Shown: piece after piece, positions 34,393 to 42,476 of the stretch | How the letters are laid out: every line of letters starts with the position of its first letter | How positions within the stretch are numbered: position 1 is the stretch's first letter | Assembly (NCBI GenBank): GCA_963752605.1 | Contig: CAVVYW010000006.1 | Coordinates: 1-64,000, forward strand | DNA: 64,000 bases | DNA from: CAVVYW01 sp963752605 | GTDB lineage: Bacteria > Actinomycetota > Thermoleophilia > Solirubrobacterales > 70-9 | Direction of reading: 5' to 3' | The notes under the pieces: model-generated | What the model was told of the DNA's origin: nothing | The model's database searches: none | What the model saw: the letters and a program-made list of their open reading frames with translations, nothing else | Translations under genes and position numbers: made by a program

Positions 34393-35728
34393 CCTGCTCG
34401 CCTTCTTCGAGGACCTCCGCTCCGAGGGGGTGGCGGTTGGGACGTCCGAGATCCTCGATGCCTTCTCGGCGCTCGACGAGGTCTCCTGGACCGACCAGCG
34501 CGACTTCCGCGAGTCCCTGGCCGCCACCATCGCCAAGTCGCAGGAGGACCGGCGGATCTTCGAGCTGCTCTTCGACCGCCACTTCTTCCGCGCCGCCGAG
34601 GGGGAGGCGCTCGAGCTCGGGACGCCCGAGGAGCGCTTCGAGGGCGACGGCGGCGACCGGATCGACCTCGACGAGCTGCGAGAGGCGATCCGCCAGGCGA
34701 TCACGGCGGGCAACGACGGCCAGATGCGTGACCTGGCGCGACTGGCGATGATGGCCTTCGGCCGCCAGGGCGAGCGCTCGGGCGTGATCGGAGTCGACGT
34801 TCAGCGGATCCGCCGCAACCTCGGCCTGCAGGCGCGCGGCCGCGGCGCCGACGGCGAGCAGGAGCCGCTCGACCCCGAGAAGGTCCGCCAGTTCGAGCAG
34901 TACCTCCGCCGTGAGCTCGAGCGGGCGACGATCGAGCGCACCGGCAAGTTGCCCCCCTCCCGCCCACTCGCCGAGCTCGACCGCGCGCTGCCGACCAGTC
35001 CCGCCCAGGACCTCGCCTCCGTGCACCGCGCCGTGGCCCAGCTCAAGCGGCGGATCGCCACACTCGGACATGAGCAGCGCGGGCGGCGCAAGGGGCGCGT
35101 GGTGGACGTCCGCCGCACGATGCGCGCCTCGCTGGAGACGGGCGGCGTCCCCCTCCGGCTCCGCTATCGGCCGAAGCGTCCGCGCCGGCCGGAGATCTAC
35201 GTGCTCTGCGACGTCTCGACCTCCGTCAGCAGCGCCAGCGTGTTCTTCCTGAGCGTGCTGCACGCCCTGCACGACTCGTTCCGCAAGCTCCGCAGCTTCG
35301 TCTTCATCGAGCGGATCAGCGAGGTGACCGACGTCTTCGAGCACGAGCGCGACTTCCGGCGCATCTCCGAGCGGATCTCGTCAGAGGGCGGGGTCGCCGA
35401 CGTCTCCGGCTACACCGACTACGGCCGGGTCTGGCTCGAGTTCGGCGAGGAGATTGCCGAGGACCTCGGGCCTCGCTCTACGGTGATCGTGCTCGGAGAC
35501 GCCCGAACCAACGGCCGGGAGCCGCACGCGGACACGTTCGGCACGATCGCCGAGCGCGCCGGCCGCACCTTCTGGCTGAATCCCGAGCCCCGCCTGTACT
35601 GGAACTACGGAGACTCGGTGATGGCGTCGTACGAGCCCTACTGCGACGGCGCCTTCGAGTGCTGGACCACCAAGCACCTCGAGCAGTTCGTCAATGTGAT
35701 CGCCAGCGGGACTCGAGCAGTTTCGTGA
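34373..35728 (+). CDS. VWA domain protein, CoxE-like
   Basis: 451 residues. The C-terminal VWA domain has the MIDAS motif DVSTS (VLCDVSTSVSS) near 280, with FIERISEV and the DYGRVW and GDARTNG blocks that complete the metal site. The N-terminal helical region (LLAFFEDLRSEGVAVGTSEILDAF) is typical of CoxE-like partners of MoxR ATPases. It overlaps the ATPase gene by 20 bases and converges on the CHAD gene, overlapping by 38 bases. Confidence 0.88.
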
Positions 35729-36704
35729 ACTTCTTCGGCTTGCGGTCGTAGATCCGCTCGCCCAGTGAGGTCGCGGCGAACTGGAGCTCGCCGCGCCTGG
35801 CCCTGATCAGCTCGGTCAGATAGCGCTGGTCGGCGGGCTCGCCGAACGCGGCGGGCCTCCCCTCCGCCTCATCGCTGAGCAGAGCGAGGTCATGGTCGTC
35901 GCCGAGGTGGTCGGACAGGTCGTGGGCCTGGTCCGCGAGCTCCCCGACCAGCGTCCGATCCGCTTCCCGGATCAGCCGCAGCTGGTACCAGAGGTCCTTG
36001 ACCCGCTTGCGCCACTCGTGCAGGTTCTCGACGGTCGGCGACTCCTCCACCTCCCTGAGGCGCTTGCGTCCGCGGCGATAGCTGCGGTGCAGCCCTGCCC
36101 CGATCAGATCCCAGTCGTCGCCCTTCAGCGGCAGCTGCTCGATCCCGTCGCGGCCGGACTCGAGATCGGCGGCCGCCCTCGCCATCGCCGGCTCCATGCC
36201 GTCTTCCCGCTGGCGGTGGAACTCTTGCTCGAGCTCGGCTCGGAGGCCCGAGAACCGCTCGCGCGCCGCATCGCCGTAGCGGTCGCCCAGCGTGTCCAGC
36301 GTCTCGACCATCACCTCGGCGTCACGGAACCCGCTCAGGGCGCGGCCGATCTCGCGGTAGCGCTCGTTCTCCCGCCGCCAGACGTCGTCGCCGAGCTCCG
36401 CGCGGACCAGCCGCAGCGCCGAACGGATCTTCTTCAGGTCCTTCCGCGCCTCGTGGACCCCCTCGGCGGGTTCGGCGGCGCCTCCGGAGAGCTGTTCGAC
36501 TGCGTCGTCGATCCGGCCACCGATCACCCGCTTGACTCCGTCCGCGACGGACTCGCTCGGCAGCAGGCGATAGGCAGTCGAATCGCCCAGCTTCCCGTCG
36601 CCGCGGTCCCTGAGGTGCTTCAGCCCGAGACCCGCCGCGCCGGTGGCCACCGCGGCTCCGCCAGCCACCAGTGGGATCCCGACCTTCGTCTTCGATCGAT
36701 CCAT
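35691..36704 (-). CDS. CHAD domain protein with hydrophobic N-terminus
   Basis: 337 residues. CHAD is a helical, basic domain that binds polyphosphate; visible blocks are EGVHEARKDLKKIRSALRLVR (first conserved His), FRDAEVMVETL, NLHEWRKRVKDLWYQLRL (second His) and DHLGDDHDLALL. A hydrophobic segment (about 8-28, VGIPLVAGGAAVATGAAGLGL) precedes it and could anchor the protein in the membrane, which is unusual. It lies 65 bases downstream of the CYTH gene, the usual functional partner, and near ppk2. Confidence 0.88.
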   Translation of the reverse strand: MDRSKTKVGIPLVAGGAAVATGAAGLGLKHLRDRGDGKLGDSTAYRLLPSESVADGVKRVIGGRIDDAVEQLSGGAAEPAEGVHEARKDLKKIRSALRLVRAELGDDVWRRENERYREIGRALSGFRDAEVMVETLDTLGDRYGDAARERFSGLRAELEQEFHRQREDGMEPAMARAAADLESGRDGIEQLPLKGDDWDLIGAGLHRSYRRGRKRLREVEESPTVENLHEWRKRVKDLWYQLRLIREADRTLVGELADQAHDLSDHLGDDHDLALLSDEAEGRPAAFGEPADQRYLTELIRARRGELQFAATSLGERIYDRKPKKFTKLLESRWRSH

Positions 36705-36769
36705 ATCAATTGACTACCGAGAGAGTGGCTCCTGGAAACGGGGCCGTGTAAAAGCGCTGATAACGACGC

Positions 36770-37228
36770 TCAGGCGTCGGGTAGGCCCTCGACCGCGAGG
36801 GTCTCGTTGAGGTAGGCGTGTTCGCCGGTGACCTCTTTCCCGAACCAGTCGGGCGGTTCGAAGTCGCGTGCCCGCTCCTCGGAGGAAAACTCGACCTCGG
36901 CCACGGTCAGGCCCGCCAGCTGGGCCTCGTACACATCGAGCTCGATCTCGAGGTCGCCGTGGGGAATCACGTGGCGGCGCTTGTGGAGGCGCCGGCCCTC
37001 GGTGTGGGGCCAGAGCCGCTCGAACTGCTCCGCGGTCAGCTCGGTCTCCTCCTCCCCACGGGACAGACCCGAGCCCCGCTTGACGGTGAGCACGTGATCG
37101 TCCCCCCGCCGGCGCAGGCGAACCTCGGCGTCCTCCCCCGTCGCGAGGTATCCCTGCTCGATCTCGTCGGAGTCCGTGCCCTCCAGCGAGGGCGGCTCGG
37201 GCACCAGGAACTTCCGCTCCACCTCCAC
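36770..37228 (-). CDS. CYTH domain protein, probable triphosphatase
   Basis: 152 residues. The signature ExExK is at the N-terminus (EVERKFLV), then alternating Arg/Lys/Glu strands (VRLRRRGDDHVLTVKRG, EIELDVYEAQLAGLTVAEVEF) that line the tunnel. CYTH enzymes hydrolyse inorganic triphosphate or related substrates with a divalent metal. The start is GTG 37228, with TACCGT 7 bases upstream. It forms an operon with the CHAD gene and diverges from the TPP riboswitch. Confidence 0.9.
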   Translation of the reverse strand: MEVERKFLVPEPPSLEGTDSDEIEQGYLATGEDAEVRLRRRGDDHVLTVKRGSGLSRGEEETELTAEQFERLWPHTEGRRLHKRRHVIPHGDLEIELDVYEAQLAGLTVAEVEFSSEERARDFEPPDWFGKEVTGEHAYLNETLAVEGLPDA

Positions 37229-37235
37229 CGCCGGG

Positions 37236-37241
37236 ACGGTA
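37236..37241 (-). promoter_or_regulatory. putative leaderless -10 hexamer (TACCGT)
   Basis: TACCGT ends 7 bases before the GTG of the CYTH gene and supports that start. Confidence 0.45.
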
Positions 37242-37252
37242 CCCTGGGCCCA

Positions 37253-37392
37253 TCCCAACAGGGGGGCTCGCGGGCTAGGTGCGGGCTGAGATAGCGAACC
37301 CCGGCATAAAACCACGTCCTCCGCTTCGCGTCCGGGCGTGGGCCACCCGTCGCTGACCCTTAGAACCTGTGCGGTAATGCGCGCGGAGGGAG
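37253..37392 (+). promoter_or_regulatory. thiamine pyrophosphate (TPP, THI-box) riboswitch
   Basis: The conserved core elements are present in order: GGGCTGAGATAG (37283-37294), ACCCC, a long GC-rich variable arm, GACCCTTAGAACCTG (37355-37369), GGTAATGC (37373-37380) and GGAGGGA (37385-37391). These are the pyrimidine- and pyrophosphate-sensing helices of the TPP aptamer. The last element is also the Shine-Dalgarno sequence for the next gene, whose ATG begins 3 bases later. Ligand binding would therefore directly hide the ribosome site. The outer stem limits are approximate. Confidence 0.9.
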
Positions 37393-37393
37393 C

Positions 37394-38233
37394 ATGCTGA
37401 CGAGACTTCGCGAAGACGCAGCAACGACGGCGGAGCGCCGCGAGGCCGAGGATGCCTGGCGGGCCCGGCAGGAGGATGCGGGAATCAGGGTCGCCGGGGT
37501 TCGCCACTCCTTCGGGGAACTTCGGGTCCTGGAGCGGATCGACCTCGAGGCCCGCCCCGGCCAGGTGATCGGAGTGGTCGGCCCCTCGGGATGCGGGAAG
37601 ACGACGCTGCTCGAGCTGCTGGCCGGACTGCGCGATCCCGAGGCGGGGACCTCGATCTCCGTCGAGGGTGAGACCCAGCCCCAGAGGCGGCTGACGCGGT
37701 GCGCGTACATGCCGCAGCGGGACCTGCTGCTGCCCTGGCAGAGCGCGATCGACAACGCCGCGCTGGCCCTGAGGATTGCGGGCGTCTCCCGCCAGGAGGC
37801 GCGCCGCCAGGTGGCCCCTGACTTCGAGCGCCTCGGCCTGGGCGGCTTCGAGGACGCCCGGCCCGACGAGCTCTCCGGCGGCATGCGCCAGCGGGTCGCG
37901 TTTCTGCGGACGCTGGTGGTGGGACGGCCGGTGCTGCTCCTGGATGAGCCTTTCGCCTCCCTGGACGCGATCACCAGGGCCGAGCTGCAGAGCTGGCTGG
38001 CGGAGGTGCTGTCGGCCGACCGCCACACGGTGCTGCTGGTCACCCACGACGTCGAGGAGGCCCTCTACCTCTCCGACCGGGTGCTGGTGCTGACGCCGAG
38101 GCCGGCGCGGATCGCCGCGGAGCTAGAGGTCCCCGAGCCCCGCGCGGCCGACCGGGCCGCCGCGGTCAGCTCGCCGGCCTTCGCGGAGCTCCGGCAGCGC
38201 GCGCTGCGCGTGCTGGCAGGGGATCGGTCATGA
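37394..38233 (+). CDS. ABC transporter ATP-binding protein, thiamine precursor uptake (ThiZ-like)
   Basis: 279 residues with Walker A GPSGCGKTTLLELLAG (about 63-78), signature LSGGMRQRVAFLR, Walker B VLLLDEPFASLD and His switch LLVTHDVEEAL. It belongs to the nitrate/sulfonate/taurine-type family that includes ThiZ. Its position right after a TPP riboswitch makes HMP or another thiamine precursor the likely substrate. The stop overlaps the permease start (ATGA). Confidence 0.9.
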   Translation: MLTRLREDAATTAERREAEDAWRARQEDAGIRVAGVRHSFGELRVLERIDLEARPGQVIGVVGPSGCGKTTLLELLAGLRDPEAGTSISVEGETQPQRRLTRCAYMPQRDLLLPWQSAIDNAALALRIAGVSRQEARRQVAPDFERLGLGGFEDARPDELSGGMRQRVAFLRTLVVGRPVLLLDEPFASLDAITRAELQSWLAEVLSADRHTVLLVTHDVEEALYLSDRVLVLTPRPARIAAELEVPEPRAADRAAAVSSPAFAELRQRALRVLAGDRS

Positions 38234-38991
38234 AACGCGCCCTCGCTCCGGCCCTGGTCGTCGTCGGCCTGCTCGCCGCCTGGGAGCTGGCCGCTCGCTG
38301 GGACGTCCTCGCCAACCTGCTCAAGATTGAGGACTTCCTGGTGCCGGCGCCCAGCCAGATCGCGGAGGCGCTGTGGGAGGACCGTCAGCTCCTGGCCGAG
38401 GACGCCTGGGTGACCCTGCAGGAGGTGCTGCTCGGCTTCGCGCTGGCCGCGGTGGTGGGGATCGGGTTCGCATACCTGATCCATCTCTCCGAGACCGCCC
38501 GGCGGGCGCTCTACCCGCTGCTGGTCGGCTCGCAGACGATCCCGATCATCGCGATCGCACCGATCCTGGTGGTCTGGTTCGGGTACGACCTCGGCCCCAA
38601 GCTGGCGATCATCGCCCTGGTCTGCTTCTTCCCGATCACCGTCAACACGATCGACGGACTGCGATCCGTCGATCCCGAGCTGCGCAAGATGATGCGGACG
38701 ATGGGCGCGGGCAGGATGCAAACCCTGTGGCGAGTGGAGGCGCCCTGGGCTCTCCCCTACACCTTCAGCGGCGCCAAGGTGGCCGTCGCGGTCGCCGTGA
38801 TCGGAGCGGTGTTCGGCGAGTGGGCCGGCTCCAACGAGGGACTCGGGCACCTGATGGTGACCGCCCAGTCGCAACTCCTCACCGCTCGCGTGTTCGCGGC
38901 GATCGTCGTGCTGTCCGGGATCGCGATCTGCCTGTTCGGGCTGCTGACCCTGCTGGAGCGCCGGGTGGTCACCTGGAAGGCCACGCCGTGA
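38230..38991 (+). CDS. ABC transporter permease, thiamine precursor uptake (ThiX-like)
   Basis: 253 residues with about six membrane segments and the EAA loop (LRKMMRTMGAGRMQTLWRVEAPWALPYTFSG, about 155-185). It is the BPD_transp_1 permease type paired with ThiZ-like ATPases. ATG at 38230 overlaps the ATPase stop by 4 bases; its own stop overlaps the GTG of the binding protein gene. Confidence 0.9.
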   Translation: MKRALAPALVVVGLLAAWELAARWDVLANLLKIEDFLVPAPSQIAEALWEDRQLLAEDAWVTLQEVLLGFALAAVVGIGFAYLIHLSETARRALYPLLVGSQTIPIIAIAPILVVWFGYDLGPKLAIIALVCFFPITVNTIDGLRSVDPELRKMMRTMGAGRMQTLWRVEAPWALPYTFSGAKVAVAVAVIGAVFGEWAGSNEGLGHLMVTAQSQLLTARVFAAIVVLSGIAICLFGLLTLLERRVVTWKATP

Positions 38992-39995
38992 GGGGCCACG
39001 CGATCATCGCGCTCCTGGCGGCCCTGGCGCTGGCGGCCACCGGGTGCGGCGAGAAGGAGGAGTCGCTCGGCAAGGTTGAGCACGAGCCCTTCGAGCTGGC
39101 GCTCGACTTCTACGTCAACCCCGATCACGCCGGGATCTACACGGCGCTGGCCAACGGCTACTTCGACCGCGCCGGCCTCGAGGTGACGCCCAGGGTGCCC
39201 TCGGACCCGTCCGCCCCGATCCGCGAGGTCGCGGCCGGGCGGGCCGACCTCGCGGTCTCCTACCAGCCGGAGGTGATGCTGGCCCACGAGGAGGGTCTCG
39301 ACGTGGTGGCCGTCGCCGCGCTGGTGGACGAGCCGCTCACGTCGCTGATCTCGCTCCCGGCCGCCGGGATCGCGAGGCCGGTCGACCTGCGCGGCAAGAC
39401 GATCGCCACAGCCGGCATCCCGTACCAGACCGACTACCTCGAGACGATCCTCGCCGGGGCGGGCCTCTCGATCGACGACGTCACCGAGGTCAACGTCGGG
39501 CTCAACCTCCTGCCCGCGGTCCTGAGCGGCCAGGCGGACGCGATGCTCGGCGGCTTCAAGAACATCGAGGGCGTCGACCTCACCATGCGCGGTGCCAACC
39601 CCGTGATCGTGCCGGTCAACGAGCTCGGCGTCCCGGGCTACGACGAGCTCGTTCTGGTCGCCAAGCGCTCAACCCTTGAGGACCAGCCGGAGAACCTGCG
39701 GCTGTTCATCTCCGCGCTCGCCCACGGCACCAAGGACGCCGTCGGCAACCCGCAGGCGGCCACCGACAACATCCTCAACGCCAGCAAGGGCCTGGACCCG
39801 GCCCTGACCAGGGCCGAGGTGGATGCGACCCTGCCGCTGCTCGCGGCCACCCCGGGTCAGTCGTTCGGACAGATGGATGAGGAGAAGTGGAAGCTGTTCG
39901 CCGCCTGGATGGCCGAGCACGACCTGATCTCCGACGTGCCCCAGACCGACGAGCTGCTGACCAACGAGCTGCTGCCGGGCGCCGAGGAGGAGTAG
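38988..39995 (+). CDS. ABC substrate-binding lipoprotein, NMT1/THI5-like (ThiY-like)
   Basis: 335 residues: signal with lipobox AATGC near 20, then an NMT1-type fold (LALDFYVNPDHAGIYTALANGYF, GRADLAVSYQPEVMLAHEEGL, VDLRGKTIATAGIPYQTDYLETIL). This family binds HMP-type pyrimidines (ThiY). It is the third gene under the TPP riboswitch. GTG start overlaps the permease stop. Substrate is inferred from context plus family; formylaminopyrimidine or HMP are the best candidates. Confidence 0.88.
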   Translation: MRGHAIIALLAALALAATGCGEKEESLGKVEHEPFELALDFYVNPDHAGIYTALANGYFDRAGLEVTPRVPSDPSAPIREVAAGRADLAVSYQPEVMLAHEEGLDVVAVAALVDEPLTSLISLPAAGIARPVDLRGKTIATAGIPYQTDYLETILAGAGLSIDDVTEVNVGLNLLPAVLSGQADAMLGGFKNIEGVDLTMRGANPVIVPVNELGVPGYDELVLVAKRSTLEDQPENLRLFISALAHGTKDAVGNPQAATDNILNASKGLDPALTRAEVDATLPLLAATPGQSFGQMDEEKWKLFAAWMAEHDLISDVPQTDELLTNELLPGAEEE

Positions 39996-41003
39996 CTAGG
40001 CCGCGAGCTGATCCGGCGCCTTCTTCAGCCCGGCGGGGATCGCCTTGTGCCACGCCGCCAGGGCAAAGGTGCCCGCCAGCCCCCGGAACGGCGCGTAGGG
40101 CGCGAAGAACTCCTCGACCTCGTCCACCGTCGCCTGGCGGCCGAGACCCTCCAGATGGCCGACGAGCTTCACGAAGGCGAGGTCTCCAGCGGGCAGCGAG
40201 TCTGGCTCCCCGCGGCCATGGAAGCCGACGCACTGAACGGTCCAGGGCCCGATCTCGCGGATCGAGAGCAGCCGCTCGTTCGAGGCCGGGTCGCTGAGGT
40301 CCGCGCGGCCGCTCTCCACCTCCCCGGCACAGCGCAGCATTGCGAGCGCCCGCGCCTCGGTCAGATCCATCGAGACCAGCTCGGCCGGGGAACGCCCGGC
40401 GATCACCGCGGCCGAGGGCACATCCTTCAGCGGCCAGCGGCCGACGGAGGCGCGCGGCGCCCACCGGCTCACGATCCGCCGCTGGATCTCGGCGGCGCGC
40501 GAGGCCTGGATCAGCTGGCTGGTGATCGCCCAGGCGAGTGCCTCCCAGGGCCAGGGGCGGCGCCGGGGACGCACCCACGGCGTGCGGCGGATGCCAGGAC
40601 CGACCAGCGGGTCCCGCTTGAAAGCAGCGAAGAACTCGCCCATGTCGTCCTGGAGGGCGAAGACGAATCGCATCCGCTCGAGCGCGAGCTCGAGTTCAGC
40701 CTCTCCGGCCGGGCGGTCCGGCTCCGCTCCGTCGGGGGCGACCTGGTGCTCGACGAGCGAGGGATGGATCGCCTCCGCGCGGAGGTGGACGAAGCCATCC
40801 CGCGCGTGCCAGGCGCGCACCCGCACCGGGCTCGGCCCGACGTAGAGGAACCGCTCGACGACCCCTCCGATGCAGCGCATCACTCCATCGGGCCCTCTGC
40901 CGCGCGGGAGGCGCACCGGCCAGCGGGGACTGAGCCGTTCCTCCACAACCCGGGACGGCGTCGTCCCCGCATCGGCCGCCCCGTCCCCAGGGGCCACGGT
41001 CAA
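39996..41003 (-). CDS. DNA-3-methyladenine glycosylase II (AlkA-like)
   Basis: 335 residues. Base-excision glycosylase of the helix-hairpin-helix family: HhH segment LLSIREIGPWTVQCVGF (about 255-271) followed by SLPAGDLAFVK with the catalytic Asp. The N-terminal domain (RFLYVGPSPVRVRAWHARDGFVHLRAEA) is AlkA-like. It removes alkylated purines. The TTG start at 41003 overlaps the stop of the upstream small gene in its likely true frame; a GTG two codons later is an alternative. Its 3' end abuts the thiamine transporter stop. Confidence 0.85.
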   Translation of the reverse strand: MTVAPGDGAADAGTTPSRVVEERLSPRWPVRLPRGRGPDGVMRCIGGVVERFLYVGPSPVRVRAWHARDGFVHLRAEAIHPSLVEHQVAPDGAEPDRPAGEAELELALERMRFVFALQDDMGEFFAAFKRDPLVGPGIRRTPWVRPRRRPWPWEALAWAITSQLIQASRAAEIQRRIVSRWAPRASVGRWPLKDVPSAAVIAGRSPAELVSMDLTEARALAMLRCAGEVESGRADLSDPASNERLLSIREIGPWTVQCVGFHGRGEPDSLPAGDLAFVKLVGHLEGLGRQATVDEVEEFFAPYAPFRGLAGTFALAAWHKAIPAGLKKAPDQLAA

Positions 41004-41282
41004 CGGCCGAGGATGTGTACGTCAACCAGGAAGCTGCGGCCGGCGATGATCCGCTCCCGTCGGCGGAAGAGACCGCGCCTGCGGCGGGCGGCGCTCCATC
41101 CGGCCCGCACGCGCGACCGCCACCGCTGCGACTCCGGCGGCGGCGCCGGCGGTGGCGGCGACCGCCAGGGGCCCGACCTGCCGCCCCCAGAGCTCGATCG
41201 TCCCGCGCTCCCGGAGCACCGGCAGGGGGCGCACGGGGCCCGCCTCGACCATCGCCTCGGCTCTCTGCAGCTCCTCCACCAT
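41000..41282 (-). CDS. small membrane protein, probably frameshifted near 41090
   Basis: As read, an 86-residue protein stops at 41022. It has one membrane segment (VGPLAVAATAGAAAGVAAVAVA, near 35-56) and no family I know. A single-base shift near 41090 instead continues as RRRGLFRRRERIIAGRSFLVDVHILGR and stops at 41000. That stop overlaps the AlkA start, as expected for coupled genes. I favour the longer frame. TAGGAT lies 8 bases before the ATG at 41282. Function unknown. Confidence 0.45.
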
Positions 41283-41325
41283 CGCAGCCCATCCTAACCA
41301 GGGCAGAAGACCACTCCGGCGGGGC

Positions 41326-42453
41326 CTAGAGCTCCTTTTCGTAAAGACGGTATTTCTTCACGACCTTGCCGCCCATGCCCTCCATGGCGCGGTTCATCGG
41401 CTCGTTGGTCTCGAGGATCCAGCCCGTCTCGCCGCCGGAGACGCCGACCTCCGCCGCCGTCTCGATGTGCCGGACGTAGAAGCGGGCGGCGATGCCGGTG
41501 TGCTGGTACTCGGGCTTGACGCCGAGCGCGAAGACGCGGACGCGGTCGATGTTCCGCTTCCCGAGCAGGAAGCGCAGCCAGCCGAGGGGCAGCAGCCGCC
41601 CTCCCATCTTCTTGGTCACCTGGTTGAGGTCCGGCATGGTGAACGCGGCGCCGAGGGTCTCGCCATCGCGCTCGGCGATGAAGCACCAGTTCTCGTCGAT
41701 CACCGGCTTCAGGTTCTTTGCCTGGAAGGCGACCTCCTCGTCGGTGACCGGCACGAAGCCCCAGTTCGGCGCCCAGGCCAGGTTGTAGACCTCCATGAAG
41801 CGGGCGATCTCCGCCTCCAGGTCGGACTTGTCGATGTTTCGAACCGTGATCCCATGCTCGGATTCGACCTTGTCGGCGACGGCGTGGATCGCCTCGGCGA
41901 AGCGATCGCCCTGCTTCAGCCCGCCCATCTCGAGGTTCCACATCAGCAGGTCCATCCGCTTGCCGTAGCCGAGGGCCTCGATCCGCTCGCGGTAATACGG
42001 CGGGTGCCACGGCTGGAGGATGTAGGGGTGCAGCTCGTAGCCCTCGATCAGGAGCCCGCACTCGTCGTTGGTGGTGAAGTCCATCGGCCCGAGCAGCCGC
42101 TCTCGTCCCCTATCGCTTGACCAGGACTCGGCGGCTCCGAGGAGCGCCTCGAAGGCCTCGGGATCGTCCTCGCCCTCGATGAAGCCAAACTGCGCGTCGT
42201 TGCCGCCCTGGAACTCGTCCCAGCGGCGGTCGATTTGGGCGGTGATCCTGCCGACCGGCTCGCCGTCGCGCCAGGCGAGGAAGTACTCGGCCTCGGCGTG
42301 CTCGAAGTAGGGGTTCCTGCTCCTGTCGAGGAATTGGCGCCGCTCGAAGATCAGCGGCGGCACCCACGGCGTCCCCCCGTGGAGCCCGAACGGAAACCTG
42401 ATGAAGCGCATCAGCTCGCGCCTGCCCTGAACGGGTCTTACCTCGACGGGCAC
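41326..42453 (-). CDS. GNAT-fold acyltransferase, candidate ceramide synthase (bCerS-like)
   Basis: 375 residues. The N-terminus EVRPVQGRRELMRFIRFPFGLHGGTPWVPPL and the EGDDPEAFEALLGAAESW, LLGPMDFTTNDECGLLIEGY, WHPPYYRERIEALGYGK blocks define a large GNAT-related family of unknown or acyl-transferring members. The C-terminal half is a second GNAT-like domain (FALGVKPEYQHTGIAARFYVRHIE). A GNAT-fold protein is the known bacterial ceramide synthase in Caulobacter. It is divergent, with a 23-base gap, from a serine palmitoyltransferase-like gene, which is why I propose N-acylation of a sphingoid base. Identification as ceramide synthase is inference. Confidence 0.6.
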   Translation of the reverse strand: MPVEVRPVQGRRELMRFIRFPFGLHGGTPWVPPLIFERRQFLDRSRNPYFEHAEAEYFLAWRDGEPVGRITAQIDRRWDEFQGGNDAQFGFIEGEDDPEAFEALLGAAESWSSDRGRERLLGPMDFTTNDECGLLIEGYELHPYILQPWHPPYYRERIEALGYGKRMDLLMWNLEMGGLKQGDRFAEAIHAVADKVESEHGITVRNIDKSDLEAEIARFMEVYNLAWAPNWGFVPVTDEEVAFQAKNLKPVIDENWCFIAERDGETLGAAFTMPDLNQVTKKMGGRLLPLGWLRFLLGKRNIDRVRVFALGVKPEYQHTGIAARFYVRHIETAAEVGVSGGETGWILETNEPMNRAMEGMGGKVVKKYRLYEKEL

Positions 42454-42459
42454 GGGTGC

Positions 42460-42469
42460 AGCCTATGCT
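42460..42469. promoter_or_regulatory. overlapping divergent -10 hexamers between the acyltransferase and SPT-like genes
   Basis: AGCCTATGCT holds TAGGCT on the minus strand (42460-42465, 6 bases from the GTG at 42453) and TATGCT on the plus strand (42464-42469, 7 bases from the ATG at 42477). The two -10 elements share two base pairs, so the genes cannot easily be transcribed at the same moment from one template. Confidence 0.55.
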
Positions 42470-42476
42470 TTGCGCG

